DNA from: Chloroflexota bacterium
GTDB taxonomy: Bacteria; Chloroflexota; Anaerolineae; UBA1429
Assembly (NCBI GenBank): GCA_012513725.1
Contig: JAAZBQ010000889.1
Coordinates: 1 to 5,503 of the forward strand
DNA length: 5,503 nucleotides
Reading direction: 5' to 3'
This document shows, piece by piece, positions 1 through 5,485 of this stretch. Under the pieces are notes generated by a model. It saw only the letters and a program-made list of their open reading frames with translations. It was not told where the DNA came from and did not search any database. The position numbers were made by a program, and so were the translations under genes. The stretch's first letter is position 1, and every line of letters begins with the position of its first letter.

Positions 1-869
1 ACCCACGCCTCCGGGAGGGCGTCCACGCCGTGGAGCGCCCCCACCAGGGCGCCGGTCATCGTGGCGATGGTGTCCGCATCCCGGCCAAAGTTGGCCGCGT
101 ACTCGATGGCTCGGCGGGGATCCCCCTCGGCAAGGTGGAGGAGGGCCAGGGAGCAGGGGACCGTCTCGCGCGAGTCGCTGATGATGTCGCGCAGGCGTGT
201 GGCATAGTAGGCCTCCCGGAACGCCTTGTAATCGCCCTTTTCGCGGGCCATCCCGAGCCCCGTGTCGATCGCCTCGCGCATTCCCTGGGAGGAGGTGGGG
301 TGCAAGTAGCGGGCGGACGCATCCAGTACCTGGTCGACGGTGGCGCCGGGACGCATCGCCTCGGCGACGGCGGCCGCCATAGCGCAGGCCGCGTCGCGAC
401 AGAACGTCGAGCAGCCTGCGTGGATGAGCCCGGCCACGTCATAGGTCTCCAGTGCGGCCTGGCGGGGATTGCAGGCGTTGATGAGGCCCATCGGCGAGAT
501 GGACATCGCCGAGGAGGAGGACTGCATGTTCCCGAGGCCGGCGTAGACGGGCAGCTCGAGGCCCGACTCGATCTTGTGGAACATGTTCCGCACCGGGATA
601 TACCAGTAGCGGATCTTGTCCTTGTTCTTGACAAAGGAGGCGGCGAACTCGTCGGCCGTGATGTCGCCGTCGTGCTGGATGATCGCCTCGCAGAGAATGT
701 GCTTGATGACCGTGTCGTCGGTTCCGACGCCCTCAAAGTCCTGGACCCAGCCGTGGGCCTCTTCGATCTGCTGATACGTCTTGCCTTCGCCCGGCGCGCC
801 CATGGCGTCGCCGATGATGCCTCCGACGAGGCTGCCGTAGATACGGCGGTAGAGCGGTGTATCCTGCAT
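1..869 (-). CDS. ADP-ribosylglycohydrolase (ARH/DraG) family protein, 3' end cut by window edge
   Basis: Likely a cytoplasmic, Mg-dependent hydrolase of the ARH/DraG fold, which in known members removes ADP-ribose from proteins or small molecules. The true substrate cannot be read here. Numbered from the ATG at 869, the frame runs open to base 1 (289 codons). Near the N-terminus is the family glycine/aspartate block GGIIGDAMGAP (residues 16-26). The first metal motif GTDDT is at 49-53, a middle SISPMGLINA block at about 123-132, and the second metal motif GRDADT at 262-267, followed by the GALVGALHG helix. GRDADT replaces the more usual GGDTDT, with the aspartates kept. Only the C-terminal tail is missing. 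The start at 869 has GGGAGG 4 nt upstream and lies about 50 nt after the predicted transcription start. An in-frame ATG at 917 would add 16 residues but sits at the predicted +1. The gene is divergent from the LacI-family gene, which probably controls it. The family call is secure; the function is not. Confidence 0.93.
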   Translation of the reverse strand, partial: MQDTPLYRRIYGSLVGGIIGDAMGAPGEGKTYQQIEEAHGWVQDFEGVGTDDTVIKHILCEAIIQHDGDITADEFAASFVKNKDKIRYWYIPVRNMFHKIESGLELPVYAGLGNMQSSSSAMSISPMGLINACNPRQAALETYDVAGLIHAGCSTFCRDAACAMAAAVAEAMRPGATVDQVLDASARYLHPTSSQGMREAIDTGLGMAREKGDYKAFREAYYATRLRDIISDSRETVPCSLALLHLAEGDPRRAIEYAANFGRDADTIATMTGALVGALHGVDALPEAW

Positions 870-873
870 GATG

Positions 874-879
874 CCTCCC
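874..879 (-). promoter_or_regulatory. Ribosome binding site that decides the ARH start
   Basis: On the minus strand GGGAGG stands 4 nt before the ATG at 869. The rival ATG at 917 has a GGAG, but that GGAG lies directly after the predicted -10 box and would be upstream of the transcript's 5' end. The 869 start therefore fits both the ribosome site and the promoter position. Confidence 0.6.
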
Positions 880-926
880 ACATAGACAGGCGCGTTCCGG
901 ATCGTCGATCTGTACATGGCGACTCC

Positions 927-955
927 ATAGTAAACGATTTCGTGCAGGAAGTCAA
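927..955 (-). promoter_or_regulatory. Sigma70-like promoter of the ARH gene
   Basis: On the minus strand the -35 TTGACT (955-950, 5/6 to consensus) and the -10 TACTAT (932-927, 4/6) are separated by exactly 17 nt. Transcription should begin near 918-921, giving a leader of about 50 nt to the ATG at 869. The spacer and -10 are overlapped by a LacI-type pseudo-palindrome, so the promoter is probably repressible. Confidence 0.65.
929..942. promoter_or_regulatory. Candidate LacI-family operator over the ARH promoter
   Basis: AGTAAACGATTTCG is a pseudo-palindrome centred on CG at 935/936. Against the catabolite-responsive-element type consensus TGWNANCGNTNWCA, which is typical of LacI-family sites with a central CG, the reverse strand CGAAATCGTTTACT fits every defined position except the two outermost bases. 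It overlaps the -10 and most of the spacer of the leftward promoter, where a bound repressor would block RNA polymerase. The divergent LacI-family gene begins 172 bp away and is the obvious candidate regulator. The assignment is inference from motif shape and position. Confidence 0.5.
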
Positions 956-970
956 GCCTTGCGCTGCGGC

Positions 971-984
971 TCGGAACGATCACA
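971..984. promoter_or_regulatory. Weak second LacI-type site, 42 bp from the first
   Basis: TCGGAACGATCACA has its central CG at 977/978. It shares the core AACGAT with the 929-942 site and fits 8 of the 10 defined positions of the same consensus, with one good half (CGATCACA) and one poor half. The centre-to-centre distance of 42 bp is four helical turns, so two repressors could lie on one face of the DNA. It sits between the two divergent promoters. Alone it would be unconvincing; the spacing is the reason to list it. Confidence 0.25.
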
Positions 985-1008
985 GCCGCGCGGTCGGCTG
1001 GGCTCTTC

Positions 1009-1037
1009 TTGAGCGATCCTGTGAAAAGGGATACAAT
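1009..1037 (+). promoter_or_regulatory. Sigma70-like promoter of the LacI-family gene
   Basis: TTGAGC (1009-1014, 4/6) and TACAAT (1032-1037, 5/6) are 17 nt apart, an ideal spacing. The predicted start is near 1044, leaving a leader of about 70 nt to the ATG at 1114. A short inverted repeat, CGTG-CA-CACG (1043-1052), lies at the predicted start point. It is followed by GTTTG and so contains the CGTTT half-site of the ARH operator. It could be an autoregulatory site, but the match is weak. Confidence 0.6.
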
Positions 1038-1113
1038 GAGATCGTGCACACGTTTGTTGGGCAGCTCATGCGGGGCGTGCGGGGCTGTGCTTATCCCACC
1101 CAGAGGAGGTCGC

Positions 1114-2118
1114 ATGGCTCTCAAGATCAAGGATATCGCCGAGGACGCTGGCGTTTCCATCGCCACTGTCTCGCGCGTGCTGAACAACTCCCAGCCCGTC
1201 TCCAAGGAACTCCGCGAGCGCGTCATGTCCTCGGTGAACCGCCTCGGCTACCGGCCGAACATCCTCGCCCGCGGTCTGCGGATGAAGCGCACCTTTGTGG
1301 TGGGCATCATCGTGCCGAACATCTCCAACGCCTACTTTACCGACATCGTCCGCGCTGCTGAGGATGTGGCGCTGGAGGCGGGCTATGTCGTCACCGTGGC
1401 GTCTTCCGACCAGGACCTCGTCCGCGAGCGGCGCTACGTCGATGTTCTCCGCAACCGCCTGGTGGACGGCGCCCTGGTGGCGGTCGCCCACCGCTTCGAG
1501 AGCGACCTGACGCCGTTGACCGGCGCGGATGTGCCGGTGGTCCTCGCCGACCGGCGCCTGGAGGGCTGTACCGATTGCGATAGCGTCACGGTGGACGTCC
1601 GCCAGGGCGCGGCGATGGCGGTCGCGCACCTGGCGCAACGCGGGTACCAGCGCATCGCGATGATCAGCGGCCCACTCGATGTCTCCACCGCCGCCGACAA
1701 ACTAGATGGCTACAAGCAGGCGCTCTCGGCCCATGGCCTGCCGGTGGATGACAGCCTGATCCTGATGGGGGACTATACCGAGGAGAGCGGTGTGCGGCTC
1801 GGGCGCGAGCTGCTCCAACGCCCCGATGCGCCACAGGCCGTGCTGGTGGCCAACAACCTCATGACCCTGGGGTTCTTCCGGGTGGTCCAGGAGTTCGGGC
1901 TACGCGTTCCCCACGACATTGCCTTTGTGAGCTTTGATGACAGCGCCTGGGCATCTCTCGTGACGCCTCCTGTCACGCTGGTGGACCAGCCGACCTACGA
2001 GGTGGGCAGGGCGGCGATGGAACTGCTGCTGGATCGCCTCGAAGGGGACGAAGCCCGCCCGAGCGAACCCAAACACCAGGTGTTGCGGCCGACGCTCATC
2101 GTCCGCGGGTCGAGCTGA
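1114..2118 (+). CDS. LacI-family transcriptional regulator
   Basis: A 334-residue ligand-responsive DNA-binding protein, of normal length for the family. The N-terminal helix-turn-helix spans about residues 4-28, with the recognition helix ATVSRVLN (17-24). The hinge LARGL (51-55) corresponds to the LacI/PurR hinge helix that inserts a leucine into the minor groove. A periplasmic-binding-protein-like sensor domain begins near 60 and runs to the end. It shows VVGIIVPNISN (62-72), a VANN segment (245-248, where many members have ND) and FVSFDD (271-276), the position of a usual ligand-contacting aspartate. No feature identifies the ligand. The start is the ATG at 1114, because AGGAGGT ends 3 nt upstream and the protein then begins with the typical helix-turn-helix. 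The frame is open 35 codons further upstream, but that stretch contains the promoter. The gene is divergent from the ARH gene, its likely target, and has its own promoter and a hairpin after the stop. Confidence 0.96.
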   Translation: MALKIKDIAEDAGVSIATVSRVLNNSQPVSKELRERVMSSVNRLGYRPNILARGLRMKRTFVVGIIVPNISNAYFTDIVRAAEDVALEAGYVVTVASSDQDLVRERRYVDVLRNRLVDGALVAVAHRFESDLTPLTGADVPVVLADRRLEGCTDCDSVTVDVRQGAAMAVAHLAQRGYQRIAMISGPLDVSTAADKLDGYKQALSAHGLPVDDSLILMGDYTEESGVRLGRELLQRPDAPQAVLVANNLMTLGFFRVVQEFGLRVPHDIAFVSFDDSAWASLVTPPVTLVDQPTYEVGRAAMELLLDRLEGDEARPSEPKHQVLRPTLIVRGSS

Positions 2119-2122
2119 CTGC

Positions 2123-2195
2123 GCGGCGTACGGGCGTCTGGTGCTGCTCGCCACCGGACGCCCGCCGGCTGGCCCTTGACGGCTCCGTACGCCGC
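2123..2195. repeat. 11-bp inverted repeat enclosing the LacI-gene hairpin
   Basis: GCGGCGTACGG (2123-2133) and CCGTACGCCGC (2185-2195) are perfect inverted copies with 51 nt between them. The left arm overlaps the inner hairpin by three bases. The right arm fills most of the spacer of the ABC-ATPase promoter. It may extend the terminator structure in readthrough RNA, or it may be a pair of protein-binding sites. I cannot tell which. Confidence 0.6.
2131..2164 (+). terminator. Strong hairpin after the LacI-family gene
   Basis: CGGGCGTCTGGTG (2131-2143) pairs with CACCGGACGCCCG (2152-2164) over 13 positions, with one G-U wobble and an 8-nt loop. It begins 13 nt after the stop codon. No T-run follows, so it is not a classic intrinsic terminator. 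It could work with Rho or as an mRNA 3' stabiliser. Confidence 0.55.
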
Positions 2196-2203
2196 TGTAC
2201 AAT
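2176..2203 (+). promoter_or_regulatory. Sigma70-like promoter of the ABC ATPase gene
   Basis: TTGACG (2176-2181, 5/6) and TACAAT (2198-2203, 5/6) are separated by 16 nt. It is the best promoter match in the window. The start would be near 2210, so the ATPase gene is transcribed on its own with a leader of nearly 190 nt. An arm of the 11-bp inverted repeat lies in its spacer. No LacI-type CG-centred site like the one at 929-942 overlaps it. Confidence 0.6.
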
Positions 2204-2209
2204 GATTCC

Positions 2210-2398
2210 ACTACCTCGTCTTGTTCCATCCATCTGCTTTCCCCTTTGCTCGAACGCGCTCCTTGGCTCCTCTCGCTTCACAGGCTGTGTGCACTCGCGG
2301 ACGCGGTATCCTGGCACCATGTGCTGTCCTTACGGCAGGTGCTTGGGGTGCCGAGTCGCCAGGGTTAGGGGGCCCGGGCACCCAAAGGAGCAGGAGAT
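2210..2398 (+). other. Long, pyrimidine-rich 5' leader of the ABC ATPase gene
   Basis: This stretch has no convincing gene. Bases 2211-2280 are about three-quarters C or T, unlike the rest of the window, and could serve as a Rho-loading region or a protein-binding leader. An 11-base dyad CACAG-G-CTGTG is at 2279-2289. Just before the ribosome site GGGTGCC (2346-2352) can pair with GGCACCC (2377-2383), which would hold the region next to the site AAAGGAG (2384-2390) in a stem. I recognise no known riboswitch. Confidence 0.35.
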
Positions 2399-3499
2399 AT
2401 GGCAAACGTCACGTATGAGCACGTCACCAAGCGCTTTGGCGACGTCGTCGCGGTGGATGACCTGTCCATCGAGGTCCCCGACAAGGAGTTCCTGGTGTTC
2501 GTCGGGCCTTCGGGCTCGGGCAAGTCCACGGCGCTGCGCATGCTGGCCGGGCTGGACGAGATCACCGAAGGACGCATCTTGATTGGCGACCGGGTCGTGA
2601 ACGACATCCCGCCCAAGGATCGCGACATCGCCATGGTGTTCCAGTCCTACGCGCTTTACCCCCACATGTCGGTGTACGACAACATGGCATTCGGTCTGCG
2701 CCTCCGCAAGACGCCGCGGGAAGAGATCGACCGCCGCGTAAAGGTGGCGGCGGATATCCTCGGCATTGAGGAGCTCCTCCGACGCCGGCCCCGGCAACTC
2801 TCCGGCGGCCAGCGGCAGCGAGTGGCGGTGGGCCGGGCCATCGTCCGGGAGCCCAACGTGTTCCTGATGGACGAGCCGCTATCCAACCTGGACGCCAAGC
2901 TGCGCGTGCAGGCCCGTGCCGAGATCGCCAAGCTCCACCAGCGCCTGGAGACCACCTTTATCTATGTCACCCACGACCAGGTGGAGGCCATGACCATGGG
3001 TACCCGCATCGCCGTGCTGAACTATGGCATCCTCCAGCAGGTGGACTCGCCCCAAGTGCTCTACGACCACCCCGCCAACCAATTCGTGGCCGGCTTTATC
3101 GGCAGCCCGGCGATGAACTTTCTCGATGCGCGGCTCGTCCAGGATGACGGCCGGCTGGTGGTCGAGACGCAGGACTTTCGCGTGCCGGTGCCGCCCGGCA
3201 AGGTAGAGGCCTACCGGCCCCATGTGGGCAAGGCGGTCACCTTTGGCCTCCGCCCCGAGGATGCGCACGATCCGGAGTTCGTTCCGCCGGACATCACCCC
3301 GGCAGAGGTGCGCGCGCGGATAGAGGTGACGGAGCGGATGGGGCACGAGGTGGTGGTGCATCTCTCCACCGATCACTATACGTTCCTGGGGCGGTTTGAC
3401 CCGCGCACGGGCGTGCACGTGGGAGACGTGGTCCCGGTCATCCTGAACATGGAGCGCATGCAGATCTTTGACCAGGAGACGCAGGAGACCCTCCGCTAG
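2399..3499 (+). CDS. Carbohydrate ABC importer ATP-binding subunit (MalK/UgpC/MsmX type)
   Basis: A cytoplasmic ATPase that pairs with two membrane permeases and hydrolyses ATP to import sugars or glycerol phosphates. All motifs are intact in 366 residues, the usual length: Walker A GPSGSGKST (36-44), Q-loop VFQSYALYP (80-88), signature LSGGQ (134-138), Walker B FLMDEP (155-160) with catalytic E159, D-loop SNLDA (162-166) and switch H192. A C-terminal OB-fold/TOBE regulatory region starts near FIGSPAMNF (233-241), which marks the MalK/UgpC/MsmX group. The ATG at 2399 has AAAGGAG 8 nt upstream; a second AGGAG 2 nt from the ATG is too close to be the main site. There are no permease or solute-binding genes on either side, and the gene has its own promoter and terminator. 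It may be a shared ATPase serving several importers, as MsmX does in Bacillus. The substrate cannot be inferred. Whether the neighbouring LacI-family protein controls it is open. Confidence 0.96.
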   Translation: MANVTYEHVTKRFGDVVAVDDLSIEVPDKEFLVFVGPSGSGKSTALRMLAGLDEITEGRILIGDRVVNDIPPKDRDIAMVFQSYALYPHMSVYDNMAFGLRLRKTPREEIDRRVKVAADILGIEELLRRRPRQLSGGQRQRVAVGRAIVREPNVFLMDEPLSNLDAKLRVQARAEIAKLHQRLETTFIYVTHDQVEAMTMGTRIAVLNYGILQQVDSPQVLYDHPANQFVAGFIGSPAMNFLDARLVQDDGRLVVETQDFRVPVPPGKVEAYRPHVGKAVTFGLRPEDAHDPEFVPPDITPAEVRARIEVTERMGHEVVVHLSTDHYTFLGRFDPRTGVHVGDVVPVILNMERMQIFDQETQETLR

Positions 3500-3517
3500 C
3501 GCCAGATGCCACGGCAA

Positions 3518-3548
3518 AGCGCCGACCGCTGCTGCTCCGGTCGGCGCT
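3518..3548. terminator. Hairpin terminator shared by convergent genes
   Basis: AGCGCCGACCG (3518-3528) pairs perfectly with CGGTCGGCGCT (3538-3548), an 11-bp stem with a 9-nt loop. It lies 18 nt after the rightward ATPase stop and 25 nt after the leftward stop at 3574. On the minus strand the stem runs into TTT. On the plus strand a TTTT (3558-3561) follows only after 9 nt. The T-runs are weak, but the position between convergent stops supports a bidirectional terminator. Confidence 0.7.
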
Positions 3549-3573
3549 CCGTATGGGTTTTCCGCTGCGTCGG

Positions 3574-4299
3574 TCAGTCGCGCCCCGCCTCGCGCGCCCG
3601 GCGCTGGCCGCGGCTGCCGCGGATGAGGAGCCGCTGGATCTCCTGCACTTCGGCCTGCAGATCACGCTTGGCGTCCTCGTCCAGTTCGGGATGGGTCTCG
3701 ATGAGGCTGTAGAGCTCCTCGAACGTCTGGCTCATGACGTTGGTGCGGATCGTCTGGGGCGGCGGGCGATCATAGGCGGCGTCCTCGCTCACCGTCGGCT
3801 CGCCCTCGCCGTGTCCGACTCCTCCGCCAACCTGGGGGGTGGCGGCGTCCCAGTTCCCGTACAGATAGGTCCCTTCCCTCTCCAGGTTGATGTCCTCGCG
3901 CTGTTCGGTGCCATCCGGCACGGGGATGTTGGAGCGATCCGGGGCGATCACGCCCTCGTCGGCGCCGCTGCGCGCCTCGCGGAGGGCCGCGTCGGTCGAC
4001 TCGGGGGCGATGAGGCGGTTGAACTCCCCGAGATAGGCATCTACCTGCGCCGCAAGGTTGCCGTCCGCCTCGGTCAGCATCTCCAGGACGCCTTCTAGCT
4101 CCGCCCCCTTGTCTAGAGGATCGGCCATGAACTCTTCCCACAGGCGCACGTGGGCGGTCTCCTGCTGCAGTCGCACCTGGATCACGGCCGCCATCTCCTG
4201 CACCGTGCCCAGCGCCTGCGACCCATACTTGACCTCAAAGGTCCTGCCATTGTCTGCCAGCATTTCCGTCAGGATCTGGACGACATCCGTCTCGTCCAT
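3574..4299 (-). CDS. Acidic protein of unknown function, downstream of a prs-like gene
   Basis: I do not recognise this 241-residue protein. It has no signal peptide, membrane segment or enzyme motif that I can name, and should be cytoplasmic. Residues 1-110 look mainly helical and are rich in Glu and Asp. Residues 111-187 are rich in Gly, Pro and Asp, likely flexible, and include the odd aromatic patch GTYLYGNWD (143-151). Residues 190-226 (TFEELYSLIETHPELDEDAK then a charged amphipathic stretch) look like a helical hairpin or short coiled coil. The last 15 residues are strongly basic. This acidic body with a basic tail, and codon use like the neighbours, support a real gene. The ATG at 4299 has GAGG 6 nt upstream. 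It begins 28 nt after the stop of the PRPP synthetase homologue, on the same strand, so the two are probably co-transcribed. A partner or regulatory role for that enzyme is possible but not shown. Confidence 0.82.
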   Translation of the reverse strand: MDETDVVQILTEMLADNGRTFEVKYGSQALGTVQEMAAVIQVRLQQETAHVRLWEEFMADPLDKGAELEGVLEMLTEADGNLAAQVDAYLGEFNRLIAPESTDAALREARSGADEGVIAPDRSNIPVPDGTEQREDINLEREGTYLYGNWDAATPQVGGGVGHGEGEPTVSEDAAYDRPPPQTIRTNVMSQTFEELYSLIETHPELDEDAKRDLQAEVQEIQRLLIRGSRGQRRAREAGRD

Positions 4300-4327
4300 G
4301 GTATGCCTCGCTTTCTGTTCTCGTGCA

Positions 4328-5485
4328 TCACTGCGCGGCGGTCTGGCGTGTCTGGAGCGTATCCCTGGCGCCCACGACGGGTCCGGTGGAAAAGATCGCC
4401 GTCAGGGGTTGTTCATAGTGGATAGCGTTCACCGCCCGCGCCAGGTGTTCGGCCAGCGTGTGCTCCCGGACAAAGGGCAGCGCTCGGAACGCTTCCGTCT
4501 GCGGGATGCTATCGGTGATGACCAGTTCCCGCAGTCGGTAACGGTGGTGGAGGTCTTGGAGGCGCTCGTAGGCCGCATCCAGGCACAGGTTGTGCGAGGC
4601 GCCCACCAGGACCTCGGCAACATCCCATCGCTCGACGAGGAGCCGCACCAGGGCGTGGAGCGTGCCGCCGCTGGCGATCATGTCGTCGAGGACGATGGCC
4701 GTGCGGCACCCGCTCAGGTCACCGAGCACCTCGGAGATCTGGGCTTCGCCCGCGACGGGTCGGCGCTTCAGGGCGATGGCACTGCGCACGTTCAGGGCCC
4801 GGGAAAAGTGGGCGACCATGCCGGCGGCGCCTGCGTCGGGGGCCACCACCACCGCATCCGATCGTCCATCGAGATCGCGGTACTGCTCCAAAAAGAACCC
4901 CAAGGGCTCGAGCGCCACCAGCGAGTCGCCGAAAAAGCCTCGCGCCAGCGCCGAATGGGGGTGCCACACCACGATCCGCTCGATGCCGGCGGACCGGACG
5001 AGGTCCGCGACGAGCCGGGCGGTGGTGGGCTCTCGCTGAAAGCGAGTCGGCTTGTCTTGGCGGGCGTAGGCCAGGTACGGCACGACGGCGGTGACGTGGC
5101 GCGCTCCCCACTCCCGCAGGGTGCGCGCGGCGACCAGCAGCGCCATCAGGTGCTGATCGATGGGCTCCTCTCGCCGGGGGTTGTGCAGCGACTGAAAGAG
5201 GAACGCGTCGGCCCCGTGGACGTCCCGATCGAGCCGCGCGCAGGTCTCCCGGTCGCTGAACGCAAAGTCGATGGCCGGGAGATAGGCGGGACGCATGGCG
5301 CTCTGCGTGCCGGACAGCCGCTGGTAGGCCTCCAGCACGCCCTCCGCCAGGCGCTCGCCAGCGCGACAGCTTGCCATGAGCAGCTCGCCGCGCGGGGGCA
5401 TGGCCGATGCGGCGCGCTCCCTGGCATAATCGTCCGGCCTCACAAACCCCCGCTCCGACTGATTATCTGCATCCACCGCCACCAT
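4328..5485 (-). CDS. prs: Ribose-phosphate pyrophosphokinase (PRPP synthetase) homologue, divergent
   Basis: The family makes PRPP, the precursor of nucleotides, His, Trp and NAD, from ribose 5-phosphate and ATP in the cytoplasm. Numbered from ATG 5485 (385 residues), recognisable blocks are FSDRE (76-80), PYLAYARQDK (136-145, Prs normally PYFGYARQD), HPHS..ARGFF (175-185, normally DLHAxQIQGFF), the catalytic-loop KRR (240-242), the PRPP-binding loop DDMIASGGT (267-275) and TDSIP (324-328). Most ATP and catalytic residues are kept. Two differences stand out: the aspartate of DDMIDTGGT is Ala271, and the Asp of DLH is His175. The protein is about 65-75 residues longer than standard Prs, with roughly 33 extra N-terminal residues and a C-terminal tail. 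The ATG at 5485 has GGGAGG 4 nt upstream; a GTG at 5497 is also in frame. The gene heads a pair with the unknown gene at 3574-4299. Its promoter lies beyond the window. It may be a Prs paralogue with altered activity or a regulatory homologue. Confidence 0.88.
   Translation of the reverse strand: MVAVDADNQSERGFVRPDDYARERAASAMPPRGELLMASCRAGERLAEGVLEAYQRLSGTQSAMRPAYLPAIDFAFSDRETCARLDRDVHGADAFLFQSLHNPRREEPIDQHLMALLVAARTLREWGARHVTAVVPYLAYARQDKPTRFQREPTTARLVADLVRSAGIERIVVWHPHSALARGFFGDSLVALEPLGFFLEQYRDLDGRSDAVVVAPDAGAAGMVAHFSRALNVRSAIALKRRPVAGEAQISEVLGDLSGCRTAIVLDDMIASGGTLHALVRLLVERWDVAEVLVGASHNLCLDAAYERLQDLHHRYRLRELVITDSIPQTEAFRALPFVREHTLAEHLARAVNAIHYEQPLTAIFSTGPVVGARDTLQTRQTAAQ

Noticed and set aside
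870..917. ARH start at the ATG at 917
   Set aside because: It falls at the predicted transcription start, its GGAG would lie upstream of the transcript, and the 16 extra residues precede the usual family start. It remains possible if the message is leaderless.
56..955. A 299-codon minus-strand frame rich in Ser, Arg, Pro and Thr
   Set aside because: It is another frame of the ARH gene. The correct frame, open to the window edge, carries the GTDDT and GRDADT motifs.
1009..1113. 35-codon N-terminal extension of the LacI-family protein
   Set aside because: The stretch contains the gene's own -35/-10 and leader, has no ribosome site, and LacI-family proteins begin directly at the helix-turn-helix.
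30..1361. A 443-codon open frame on the plus strand
   Set aside because: It runs opposite to the ARH gene and then into the LacI-family coding region out of frame. Its product is low-complexity with no motif, as expected from the mirror of a GC-rich gene.
1044..2294. Shared 8-mer GTGCACAC (1044-1051) and its reverse complement (2287-2294) as a common operator
   Set aside because: An 8-base match between two intergenic regions of about 250 bp is expected by chance, and the flanks do not agree.
2277..2312. TTCACA and TATCCT as a second promoter nearer the ATPase gene
   Set aside because: The spacer would be 24 nt, far too long, and the match at 2176-2203 is much better.
2202..2582. Open frames in the leader before the ABC ATPase gene as possible leader peptides or small genes
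   Set aside because: They lack ribosome sites, and their products are Ser/Arg/Cys-rich with no conserved pattern. The longest overlaps the ATPase out of frame.
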